DNA of 64,000 bases from JBEISR01 sp044371425 (GTDB lineage: Bacteria > Planctomycetota > Planctomycetia > Pirellulales > Pirellulaceae): the NCBI GenBank assembly GCA_044371425.1, contig JBILTR010000011.1, forward strand, positions 80,655 through 144,654, read 5' to 3'. The notes beneath the pieces were generated by a model, which was given only the letters and a program-made list of their open reading frames with translations, was not told the origin of the DNA and searched no databases. Each line of letters opens with the position of its first letter. Position 1 is the first letter of the stretch. This document shows, one piece after another, positions 8,898 through 18,890 of this stretch. The translations under genes were made by a program, and so were the position numbers.

Positions 8898-11080
8898 TGG
8901 CGGCTCCAGGTACTGCCTTCCTTCAGGTCTTGCACTGCGATCTTCAGCCCCGTCAGCCCGTTTCGGACCAGGTCGGCGGTGGCGAAGTCTTTGTTCTGCC
9001 GCGCCTGGGCGCGAATCTGCAGAAGGATCGTCATCAGGCCGTCGACCAGTTGGGCGTCATCTCCTTGGGACGACTGCGTCTGGACCGGCTTTTGGAACAG
9101 CCCTAAGATCGCCGACAGTTCCCTGAGGATCGCCATTCCAGCGCGCAGCACCTCCAGCGCCTCCGGGGTGCGATGCTGCGATTCCTCCAGCTTGGCCGAT
9201 TCGATGAATCGATTCAGCGAGCGAGCCAGGTCAAATAGATCGCTGACGGCTCCCCCGGTATTGAAGTCATCGTCCATTTTGGCCAGGAAGCTTTCGCGCA
9301 TCGCCAGGACCTGATCGACGACCGGATGCTTGATTGGGGGTGGGGCGAAGGAAGCGCGTCGGCGGTTGGGATCGATCTCGAAGGGGGATTGGCCCAACAG
9401 CCGTTCGTAGCGTTGGAACAGTCGATAGAAGGTCTCTAGGGCGGTGCCGGCTTCTTGGAGCGGTTCTTCGCCGAAGACGTTGGTCGATCGGTAGTGGGTG
9501 CGCAGCAGGAAGAATCGGAGTCGTTCGCCGGTCTGTTGTTCGATCAGTTTCGATAGACCACCGGCCCCTTTGCTGCGCGAGATCTTGCTGGAAGCGTCCG
9601 CAGGGGGCGCTTCGCGATCGCTGCGTCCGCCGACCTTGCCTGCGGCTTCGCTAGCGCGCATCAACCCATTGTGCATCCAGTAGCGAACCATCGGCGCTCC
9701 ATGGCAGCAGCGGCTCTGAGCCGCCTCGTTCTCATGATGGGGAAAGACCAGATCCAGACCTCCGCCATGGATGTCGAAGGTCTTGCCCAGGATCCGGCGA
9801 CTCATCGCCGAGCATTCGATATGCCAGCCGGGGCGACCGGTGCCCCAGGGGCTTTCCCAGCTGGGTTCTCCAGCCTTGGCTTTCTTCCAAAGGGCAAAAT
9901 CGCCAGGCGATCGCTTGCGGGATGCGGCTTCACCACCTTCCCCCTGCTGGCTATCGGCCGATCGATTGCTGAGCTGACCGTACTGGCTGTCCCGGGCGAC
10001 ATCGAAGAAGACGTCCCCTTCGCTGGCGTAGGCGTATCCACGATCGATCAGTTCCTCAACGAACTGGATGATTTCTGGAATGTGGTCGGTAGCTCGAGGC
10101 AGGTGGTCGATCTGGTCGACCCCCAGGGCCTGGAGGTTGGATAGGTAGTCGGCCGTCATCTGGGTGGCCAGCTGCGGCATCGAGATCCCCAGCTGATTGC
10201 TGCGCTGGATCAATTTGTCGTCGATGTCGGTGATGTTGACGACCCAAGTCACCGAGTAACCACAGTAGACCAGGTAGCGCTTGATGGTGTCGAAGATCAC
10301 CGGGCCGACCATATGCCCGATGTGGGCTGGTGCGTAGACCGTGGGGCCGCACAGGTACATACCGACCGCCCCAGCCTTCTGGGTCATCAGCGGCTCTTTC
10401 GTCTTGGTCAGCGTGTTGTAGACGCGCAAATTGGGAGCCAGTCGACTGGAATCGTGCAGTGCTTCGGTCATGTCGGGTTCCCTGGGTGGAGGGGAATGCC
10501 TGGGTGAAGGAAAGTGGACGGGGGGAGCGATCGGGTTGGAATCGGATCTTGGAGGCGACGATGGCGGATCGGTTTGCCGGTTGGGTAGCGGGGAGTTTCC
10601 GGTTCGGGCCAGCAGAGCGACCACCGTGGCTTCGGCAAGCTCCCTTTGGCCGATCGGTCCGCTCCCTTCCCCCGTTTTTCCTTTCAGTCCGATGGCAGTC
10701 TGGTCGACCTGGAGGATTTCGGCGATGGAAGCGACCAAAGCGCCCCGCACTGGCGACAGCTTAGGGACTTCCGTTTGGACGACGCAATCGAGATTGACCA
10801 GCCGAAAGCCGGCTTGGCGAACTTTTTCCCATGCCAAGCGGAGCATATCGGCCGAATTGCGACCTCGGTTGGCCGGATCGGTGTTGGGGAACATCTGGCC
10901 GATGTCGCCAAGATTTGCCGCCCCCAAAAGTGCGTCGGTGATGGCGTGCAAAAGGAGATCGGCGTCCGAGTGGCCCACGAGATGAGCATCGCAGTCGATA
11001 TCGATGCCGCCCAGTCGCATCGGGCCTCCGGCAGCCAATCGATGGGAATCAAATCCAATGCCAACGCGCAAGTCATCCAT
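8894..11080 (-). CDS. ispF-cysS: Fused 2-C-methyl-D-erythritol 2,4-cyclodiphosphate synthase / cysteinyl-tRNA synthetase
   Basis: One uninterrupted frame of 728 codons encodes two enzymes. Residues 1-~160 are IspF of the MEP isoprenoid pathway, with GIGFDSHRL and GHSDADLLLHAI carrying the zinc ligands and GLKGKTGEGSGPIG at the end of the domain. A proline/serine-rich linker of ~45 residues follows. Then comes CysS, with GPTVYAPAHIGHM (HIGH motif), VNITDIDDK, PGWHIECSAM and FPHHENE. The KMSKS loop reads KISRS and is preceded by an insertion. The start at 11080 has GGAAGGAAG upstream; in-frame codons up to 11119 lack family character. An ATG at 10471, just before CysS, has AGGGA upstream, so free CysS could also be made. 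The stop overlaps ruvC by 4 nt. Confidence 0.88.
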   Translation of the reverse strand: MDDLRVGIGFDSHRLAAGGPMRLGGIDIDCDAHLVGHSDADLLLHAITDALLGAANLGDIGQMFPNTDPANRGRNSADMLRLAWEKVRQAGFRLVNLDCVVQTEVPKLSPVRGALVASIAEILQVDQTAIGLKGKTGEGSGPIGQRELAEATVVALLARTGNSPLPNRQTDPPSSPPRSDSNPIAPPVHFPSPRHSPPPREPDMTEALHDSSRLAPNLRVYNTLTKTKEPLMTQKAGAVGMYLCGPTVYAPAHIGHMVGPVIFDTIKRYLVYCGYSVTWVVNITDIDDKLIQRSNQLGISMPQLATQMTADYLSNLQALGVDQIDHLPRATDHIPEIIQFVEELIDRGYAYASEGDVFFDVARDSQYGQLSNRSADSQQGEGGEAASRKRSPGDFALWKKAKAGEPSWESPWGTGRPGWHIECSAMSRRILGKTFDIHGGGLDLVFPHHENEAAQSRCCHGAPMVRYWMHNGLMRASEAAGKVGGRSDREAPPADASSKISRSKGAGGLSKLIEQQTGERLRFFLLRTHYRSTNVFGEEPLQEAGTALETFYRLFQRYERLLGQSPFEIDPNRRRASFAPPPIKHPVVDQVLAMRESFLAKMDDDFNTGGAVSDLFDLARSLNRFIESAKLEESQHRTPEALEVLRAGMAILRELSAILGLFQKPVQTQSSQGDDAQLVDGLMTILLQIRAQARQNKDFATADLVRNGLTGLKIAVQDLKEGSTWSRQ

Positions 11081-11518
11081 CCTGCGATCTTCCTTCCGGA
11101 CCTCCTGGCTGTCTGCCACCCAGATTTGGCCACACCCTGGGGCGGGTAGGTCGTCTGGGTGCTACTGGGAATCAAGCCCGGTTAGCATAACTTTTTTGGG
11201 GACGCGAGCGAAGGCGGCTTTCGGGAGGGGGTGATCTCAAGGAAGACCACCCGAAAAGCCAGCGGTGTGGACTTGCTGGGGATCGATCCGACGCCGGCGG
11301 CATGGTGGGGTTGGGCCGAGCGGGGATGGGTTACAATAGAGGGTTGTGATGGTTTTCTGTCGGGAGCCTCCATCGGCGCTTCTGGTCCCTTCCGGCGAAT
11401 CGACCGGGTCGGGTGCGATGGCTCGAGGATCCCTGTCGATGGCCGATCGGTACGATTTTCCCAAAACGCAGGCGATGGTCGCCGTGCGGTCTGTGTTGTG
11501 AAGGAAAGGTGTTTCAGG
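11081..11518. other. Divergent intergenic region between ispF-cysS and proS
   Basis: This 438-bp stretch should carry promoters for both directions. On the plus strand TTGGGC at 11311 and TACAAT at 11332-11337 form a weak candidate, with a spacer of 15 bp. AAGGAAAGG at about 11501-11509 is the proS ribosome-binding site. Although the proS frame is open back to 11231, the upstream part has no synthetase character. I see no convincing T-box, riboswitch or tRNA. Confidence 0.4.
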
Positions 11519-13033
<1,515 letters not shown>

Positions 13034-13036
13034 GCG

Positions 13037-13705
13037 ATGAGTGACTGGAGCGCCGGAGGCAGCGCAGCGCAGCGAGCCGACGAGGGGGGATCCGAAGCGG
13101 AGGGATCCGAAGAAGGATCCCGGTCGCTTCGGCCCTTTCCCTGCCTGCTTGTGGTCGCTTTGTTCAGCCGCCATCGTTCGGCCATCGAGAGCGTCCGTCG
13201 GTTTGTGGAGTCGCATTGGGGACCGATCGCATTGCAAAGTCGACCGTTTGCTTTCGACCAGACCAACTACTACCAGCAACAGATGGGCGATCGATTGGAG
13301 AAGGAGTTCTGGGTCCTCCAGCGGCCGGAGGACCCGGCTTGCCTAGCCGACCGCAAGCGGACGGCAATTGCTTGGGAGTCGCGGCTCGCCCAGTCGGGTC
13401 AGTTTCCCGAAACGCGACCGGTCAATATCGATCCAGGCTGGATCAGCCCGCTGAAACTGGTTCTGGCTTCCACCAAGGACCGCGCCCACCGGATCTACTT
13501 GCGCGATGGTATCTATGCGGAAGTGGCGCTGCAGCGCGTGGGATCGCAGTGGCGCGGGTATCCCTGGACGTATCCGGATTATCTGCTCCCCGATTCGCTG
13601 GAGTTTTTTCAGCAGGCGATCGGGTATCTGAAGCGAGAGGCAGCGCGGTCCGATTCGGGAAGGCAAAGCGGGAGTGAGGGGACTGCAGGGGGGCAGGGAA
13701 GATGA
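13037..13705 (+). CDS. DUF4416-family protein
   Basis: The 222-residue product starts with ~35 low-complexity Gly/Ser/Glu-rich residues. The core then matches DUF4416: PCLLVVALFSRH, FDQTNYYQQQMG, RPVNIDPGWISPLKLVLAS, TKDRAHRIYLRDGIYAEV and YPWTYPDYL. The function of this family is not known to me. It begins 3 nt after proS and its stop overlaps the next start by 4 nt, so it is in one transcription unit with proS and the WecA-like gene. The last 30 residues are again low-complexity. Confidence 0.78.
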   Translation: MSDWSAGGSAAQRADEGGSEAEGSEEGSRSLRPFPCLLVVALFSRHRSAIESVRRFVESHWGPIALQSRPFAFDQTNYYQQQMGDRLEKEFWVLQRPEDPACLADRKRTAIAWESRLAQSGQFPETRPVNIDPGWISPLKLVLASTKDRAHRIYLRDGIYAEVALQRVGSQWRGYPWTYPDYLLPDSLEFFQQAIGYLKREAARSDSGRQSGSEGTAGGQGR

Positions 13706-14835
13706 AGCAGGATGCTGCGATTTGGGAGGTGGTTGGGTTCGTCCTGGGATGTCTGTTGCCGGCTGCGTTGCTAGGGTGGCTAGCGGTTGGAGTGGTGCGA
13801 CGGTGGGCCGAGCCGTTGGGTCTGATGGACAAACCGGGTTATCGCAAGGTTCACACCACCCCGATTCCTCTTGGGGGAGGGGTAGGGATCTGGTTTTCGG
13901 TAGCGACCACCCTGCTGGCCGCCACGCTGCTGGCAGGTTTGCCTCTGGCCAGCCAGTGGCTGCCTGCGTCGCTGGCACAGCATCTGCCCGGTGTCGTGGA
14001 ATCGCGATGGAAGCTGTGGGGGATTCTGGCGGGGGGCACGGTGCTGATGCTGCTGGGCCTAGAGGATGATCGACGCGGATTGAAGTGGCAATGGAGGCTA
14101 GCGATCGAAGTGGCTGTCGCCACCGTCGTCGTCTTTTCGCAGCAGATGCAACTGAGCCTCTTCATCGACAATGGCTGGGTGACTGGATTGCTCAGCGTGC
14201 TCTGGATCGTCGGGCTGATCAACGCCTTCAACATGATCGACAACATGGATGGTCTAAGCGGCGGGGTGGCGGCGATCGGCAGCGCGATGCTGGCCGGCAT
14301 GCTGCTCATGCCGCACGCCTCGGGCGAATCGCAGCCCCAGTGGTTTGTCGCAGCCATGCTGCTAGTGCTGGTGGGGGCTTTGCTTGGCTTTTTGGTTCAC
14401 AATCGTGCCCCTGCGAAGATCTTCATGGGAGATGCGGGAGCCTATTTTGTTGGCTATTGGGTAGCGATGGGGTCGCTGGCAGCAACCTACACCGGATACC
14501 AGTCCGCCACGCCCCACGCCGTTTTGGCGCCCTTGTGCGTCCTGGCCATTCCCCTTTACGACATGCTTTCGGTGATCTGGATCAGGATCTCCGAGGGGAG
14601 GAGTCCTTTTGAGGGGGATAAGCGACACTTTTCTCATCGCTTGGTCGAGCAGGGGTGGTCGAAGACTCAGGCGGTCTGGATCATCTACCTGGCGACCTTC
14701 TGTTGCGGCATCAACGCCTGGATTTTGCCTAGAACCGATTGGGTGGGATCGCTATGGGTGCTGGCCAATCTGCTTGGGATCCTTGGATTGTTGGCGCTGC
14801 TGGATTTGGGAACCCATCGATCCCCCAAGCGATGA
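13702..14835 (+). CDS. WecA/TagO-like polyprenyl-phosphate phosphosugar transferase
   Basis: The protein of 377 residues has about ten hydrophobic segments and the MraY/WecA catalytic signatures. These are MDKPGYRKVHTTPIPLGGG, LGLEDDRRGLKW with the Asp pair near residue 121, NAFNMIDNMDGLSGG, and the cytoplasmic RISEGRSPFEGDKRHFSHRL. Such enzymes move a sugar-1-phosphate from a UDP-sugar to undecaprenyl phosphate, the first step of surface polysaccharide or O-antigen assembly at the inner membrane. The following O-antigen-ligase-like gene fits this job. Its start overlaps the DUF4416 gene by 4 nt. The exact donor sugar is not decidable. Confidence 0.88.
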   Translation: MKQDAAIWEVVGFVLGCLLPAALLGWLAVGVVRRWAEPLGLMDKPGYRKVHTTPIPLGGGVGIWFSVATTLLAATLLAGLPLASQWLPASLAQHLPGVVESRWKLWGILAGGTVLMLLGLEDDRRGLKWQWRLAIEVAVATVVVFSQQMQLSLFIDNGWVTGLLSVLWIVGLINAFNMIDNMDGLSGGVAAIGSAMLAGMLLMPHASGESQPQWFVAAMLLVLVGALLGFLVHNRAPAKIFMGDAGAYFVGYWVAMGSLAATYTGYQSATPHAVLAPLCVLAIPLYDMLSVIWIRISEGRSPFEGDKRHFSHRLVEQGWSKTQAVWIIYLATFCCGINAWILPRTDWVGSLWVLANLLGILGLLALLDLGTHRSPKR

Positions 14836-14907
14836 TCGGCGGGTAGCGGGGCGATCGTCGGAGATTGCGATGGTTTCATTCTGCATGCGCCAGTCCCTCC
14901 CCGTACA

Positions 14908-17565
14908 ATGAAAGCATGTGCCCAAGAGAGGTTCACCAGCGCAACGGAAGAAAGACAGGGTAGCGTGAGCGGAGATGCTGGGGCGGAATCGGTCCGCATA
15001 GGGAAAGCGGCTCCCTTTTGGATGTTGGCGACCGTCGCGGCGATGGCCTGCGTTGGGCTTTGGATGCCCTGTGATAGCGTCGCCGTCTCCCAGGGGTTGG
15101 CTCTGCCGCAGCATTTGCTGTGGGGGGCTCTGGCGATTGTCGGCAGTTGGCTGGCGTGGCCAGCTTGCCATTGGGTGATCCCCAGTGCAGCGAGCCGCGA
15201 CCGTACGGCGTGGGAGCGGTTCCAGGCCATGGGAGGCTATCGCAGCCCTCAATGGCTTTGGATCTTCCTGGCGATGTGGTTGTGGATTTTTGGTGTCATC
15301 GCCTCGATTCAGAATGTCGATAGCCGTGGGCAGATGCGGGCGGCCATTCATGGCGGTTGGGAAAGCATCACGTTGGTCTGGGTCGCCTTTGCCGGGATGC
15401 TGGCAGCGCGGTTTCGCATGCAGCGCGATGCGCTAGCCTGGACCTTGATGCTGTCCTGTGTGCTGCTGGCCAATCATGCGTGGTACCAGTATGGGGTGAG
15501 CATGCCACGCGATCGCGAGGCGTATCGCGTGAACCCCGAAGCCGTCTTGCGCCAGATGCAGATCGACGCACCAGCCGGCTCCGCGCTCCGCATCCAGTTC
15601 GAGAATCGACTGGCAAGCACCGAACCGTTGGGGCCCTTTGCGCTGACCAACAGTCTGGCTGCGACCCTGGCGATCGGCACCCTGTTGGCACTGGGGCTTG
15701 CCGTCGATCAGGGGCTGCAGCGGAGCGGTCTATGGATCACGGTGGTGTGCGGTCTTTGTGGGATCCAGGCGTTCTGTCTGCTGCTGACCAAAAGCCGGAC
15801 CGGTTGGATCGCAGTCCTCCTGGCGATGATCGGCTATGGACTGACTCATCCCGTCACAAGGCGGTGGGCAAAAGCCCATTGGAAGTCGCTATCAGTTGGC
15901 TTCAGCGCCGCCTTGCTTGGGCTTTTCATCCTGCTGTCGAACATCGATGGTCTGGTGATTGCAGAGGCGCCCAAATCGCTGTCGTTTCGCAAAATCTATT
16001 GGGATACTTCCGTGCGATTGATCGCCGATCATCCATGGCTGGGAGTCGGTCCTGGGAATTTTCAGAGCTATTATGCATGGCGAAAACCAGTCGGGGCCAG
16101 CGAAACGATTGCCGATCCCCACCAGGCGATTCTGGAGACTGCTGCTTGGCATGGGATTCCGATGGCCATCCTGCTGCTGGTCGTGCTAGCGGCTTGGCTT
16201 TTGCACATCGTCCGACGCGCTCGTCTGCAAGCGGTCTGGCATCAGTTTCAGGCCAGTCATCCTCATCATGGTTCGGCGATCTCTTCCCTGGTCGCAGCGC
16301 AGCATGATGAGGACTTGAGCGGTCGAAGCGGTCCAGCGGGCACTCGCACGCTCTCCGGAGCAACCCCGGGGTCCAGTTGGGCGCTGCAGCCACCCGAGCC
16401 CTCGGGTCGTAGGGCGAGCCGCCCGGAGTCTGCATCCCAGGGAGGAAGAGTCTGGAAGTGGAAGGTGCTGGCGATCGCCTGGGGTGCAAGTGCTCTGGCC
16501 GTATGGCTGCTCCCCGGCTGGTTGGGCCCGGCAACCGATCTGCTCCCTTATCTCTGGGGCATGCCGCTGGGGATCGCGCTGACCTGGTGGATGGATCGGC
16601 GCGACGACCAGCCCGACGTCCACTGGTTCTCCAGCCATTCCCTGGCATGGGCTGCCTTCGCGGGATGGTTGCACCTGATGGCCAATGGCGGTTGGTTCAC
16701 CCCCGGGGTCGCTCATCTGCTGATCCTCGTCAGCACCCTGGCCGCCAGTTCTCTGGTGGTTCCGACGGGTACCGCAGTTCCAGGCAGCCTGCAACTGGAG
16801 GGACATCCTCTGCTTCGCATCGGAACCCGCATTGGGTTTCTCGCCTTGGTCCTGCTGCTCTGGTTCTCCGATTGGCGTCCTTCTATGGCGCTGCTCCGTT
16901 GGAAGATGCAATCTCCCCCGACGCTGGAAGCGATGGAACGAGGTGCCCAGATGGCAGTGCAGGAAGACCTTTGGGACCCGATGCCTCGCCAAGTGCTCGC
17001 GCAATCGATCTGGCAGCAGATTGTCGCCCAGGCCGTCCAAGGGAACTCCGTTTCCCCCAAGCAGCTCGAGGAGTACCAGCAGGCCTGCCAGCAATGGCTG
17101 GCTAGCGATCCAGCCTCCTGGCAGCCCCGGATCGATCTGGGACATCAATCGCTGGAACTGGCGGGGTTGATCCCCGATGGCCCCTTCGGAGCCCAGTCGC
17201 TCAAGCACTATCAGGCGGCGATCGAGCGATATCCGAACGAGGTTGCGGTCCATCTCCAGACCGCGATTGCCGCAACGCTGCTAGGTGATCGGGAACTGGC
17301 GAACGCCTCGCTGAAACAGGCCGAATCGCTCGACACCAGCACCCAGCACCGCGATCGTCGTCTGAAAGCCGCGCTGGTCTACCTGCCAAAGTCCTGGGAT
17401 TCTTCGATTTCCAGTCGCATGGGCGCCCCCTTCGTCCGTCCCAACCCCAGCTCCCCCTGGGTCCTGGGCGAACCGGCCGCAGCGCTGATTCGTAGCATGC
17501 TTGAGAGACCTGCGGCGCCCGACTCCACCACCCCGCAGGAACTGCAACCAGCCACCAATTCCTGA
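14908..17565 (+). CDS. O-antigen ligase/polymerase-like membrane protein with C-terminal TPR-like region
   Basis: The product of 885 residues has many transmembrane segments. The Wzy_C/WaaL region carries TKSRTGWIAVLLAMIG and LGVGPGNFQSYYAW, as expected for O-antigen ligases and polymerases acting on undecaprenyl-linked glycans. A soluble C-terminal part after about residue 650 looks TPR-like (ASWQPRIDLGHQSLELAG, HLQTAIAATLLGDRELANASLKQA). Residues ~450-514 are a hydrophilic, low-complexity insertion inside the membrane domain. The ATG at 14908 overlaps a TACAAT hexamer, so a GTG at 14965 is a real alternative start and removes 19 polar residues. It is downstream of the WecA-like gene. Confidence 0.75.
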   Translation: MKACAQERFTSATEERQGSVSGDAGAESVRIGKAAPFWMLATVAAMACVGLWMPCDSVAVSQGLALPQHLLWGALAIVGSWLAWPACHWVIPSAASRDRTAWERFQAMGGYRSPQWLWIFLAMWLWIFGVIASIQNVDSRGQMRAAIHGGWESITLVWVAFAGMLAARFRMQRDALAWTLMLSCVLLANHAWYQYGVSMPRDREAYRVNPEAVLRQMQIDAPAGSALRIQFENRLASTEPLGPFALTNSLAATLAIGTLLALGLAVDQGLQRSGLWITVVCGLCGIQAFCLLLTKSRTGWIAVLLAMIGYGLTHPVTRRWAKAHWKSLSVGFSAALLGLFILLSNIDGLVIAEAPKSLSFRKIYWDTSVRLIADHPWLGVGPGNFQSYYAWRKPVGASETIADPHQAILETAAWHGIPMAILLLVVLAAWLLHIVRRARLQAVWHQFQASHPHHGSAISSLVAAQHDEDLSGRSGPAGTRTLSGATPGSSWALQPPEPSGRRASRPESASQGGRVWKWKVLAIAWGASALAVWLLPGWLGPATDLLPYLWGMPLGIALTWWMDRRDDQPDVHWFSSHSLAWAAFAGWLHLMANGGWFTPGVAHLLILVSTLAASSLVVPTGTAVPGSLQLEGHPLLRIGTRIGFLALVLLLWFSDWRPSMALLRWKMQSPPTLEAMERGAQMAVQEDLWDPMPRQVLAQSIWQQIVAQAVQGNSVSPKQLEEYQQACQQWLASDPASWQPRIDLGHQSLELAGLIPDGPFGAQSLKHYQAAIERYPNEVAVHLQTAIAATLLGDRELANASLKQAESLDTSTQHRDRRLKAALVYLPKSWDSSISSRMGAPFVRPNPSSPWVLGEPAAALIRSMLERPAAPDSTTPQELQPATNS

Positions 17566-17657
17566 GCCTTCGCGGCACGGTTCGATCGAAGTGGTTGGAA
17601 CGCGAAAAAGCCTTCTACTTTCCTGAAATTTCCCATCTGTCCTCAGCGACCTGTGCC

Positions 17658-18860
17658 ATGCGAACCCTACTGCTTTCTCTGCTCATCGGACTAACCGGCC
17701 TGGGATTTGGCTACCTGAAGTACCAGAGGGCGTTCGAAGGGGTCACCGAATCGTTTCAGGATCCCAAAGAACGCCTAGCGGCAAAAATGCGCGCAGTCGG
17801 CACGGTGATTCCCCAAGGAGATGTTTCGCAGCGCATCGGAAAGGCAGAGATCGTCAACGGCAAAGTCCATGACTTCGGCACCATGACCTTCGGCAGCTCC
17901 CGCAGCCACCGCTTCGTCGTTCGAAACGCCGGCACGGGACCACTGAGCCTTGAAGTGCTCTCCAGCACCTGCAAATGCACCATTGGCGAACTGGAGAAAT
18001 CGGTGCTCGCCCCGGGAGAAGAGACCGGGGTCGAACTGACTTGGACCGCCGAAAGCATGCTGCGCGATTTTTCCCAGACGGCCACCATCCGAACCAGTGA
18101 CCCCGATCAGGAAGAAATCCAACTCTCGGTGCGCGGCTTCATCGGAAGCAGCTTGGTGGTCGATCCCATCCGCCTCCTGATCGGCGACGTCTCCTCCAAA
18201 GATCAGACCGTCCGCAAGACGACGCTGTACAGCTATTACGATAAGCCACTGGAGGTCGAGGAAATGACCTGGGCCGATCCCAATACGCGCGATCGAGTCC
18301 ATTTGACGGCCACCGTCCGACCGCTGTCCGCAGGCGAAGTGGAACAACACAAAGACGCCAAATATGCGGCCGATATCGAAGTTCAACTCGATCAAGGAAT
18401 GCCCGCTGGACCGCTGAACGGATTTGTGGAGCTGAAGACCAACCTGGGTGAAAGAGAGAAGCTGCAGTTTGGTGTCAGCGGCAAGATCCTCAGCGACATT
18501 CGCGTCATCGGCAGCACCAATTTTGATGACCGCACCAACGCCCTGACGATCGGAAAAATCGTCGCCAGTGAAGGTAAGGTAACCCCCCTGCTGATCGGTA
18601 TCCGCAAAGACGAAAACGGACCCGAACCCTCGCTGACCGTCGAAGCCATTCGACCCATGGAGACGCTGCAGGTGAAGATTGGGGAGCCCAAGGCGCGAGG
18701 CAGTCAACGGATTTTTCCGGTGGAATTGATCGTGCCACCCGGATCCGCACCGGTTTCTTTCGCAGGGACAAATCCATCAAACTTTGGGAAGGTCGTTTTC
18801 CGAACCAACTTGGTGCATTCTCCCGAGTTGATCATGTTTGTGAAGTTCGAGGTCGAATAG
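17658..18860 (+). CDS. DUF1573-family exported protein
   Basis: ATG at 17658 gives a 400-residue protein with an N-terminal hydrophobic anchor or signal (LLLSLLIGLTGLGFGY). The first domain is DUF1573: VHDFGTMTFGSS, HRFVVRNAGTGPLSLEVLSSTCKCTIGEL, then LAPGEETGVELTW and TSDPDQEEIQLSV. It is an immunoglobulin-like ASPM/OmpA-linked fold common in planctomycetes and Bacteroidetes. The second half is another beta-rich domain that I do not recognise. It probably sits in the periplasm or on a membrane surface. Its molecular role is unknown. An upstream TTG at 17595 would add 21 residues that do not resemble a leader. Confidence 0.8.
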   Translation: MRTLLLSLLIGLTGLGFGYLKYQRAFEGVTESFQDPKERLAAKMRAVGTVIPQGDVSQRIGKAEIVNGKVHDFGTMTFGSSRSHRFVVRNAGTGPLSLEVLSSTCKCTIGELEKSVLAPGEETGVELTWTAESMLRDFSQTATIRTSDPDQEEIQLSVRGFIGSSLVVDPIRLLIGDVSSKDQTVRKTTLYSYYDKPLEVEEMTWADPNTRDRVHLTATVRPLSAGEVEQHKDAKYAADIEVQLDQGMPAGPLNGFVELKTNLGEREKLQFGVSGKILSDIRVIGSTNFDDRTNALTIGKIVASEGKVTPLLIGIRKDENGPEPSLTVEAIRPMETLQVKIGEPKARGSQRIFPVELIVPPGSAPVSFAGTNPSNFGKVVFRTNLVHSPELIMFVKFEVE

Positions 18861-18890
18861 CCCCGCCTCGAACAAGATCTCGAGGTCCCC

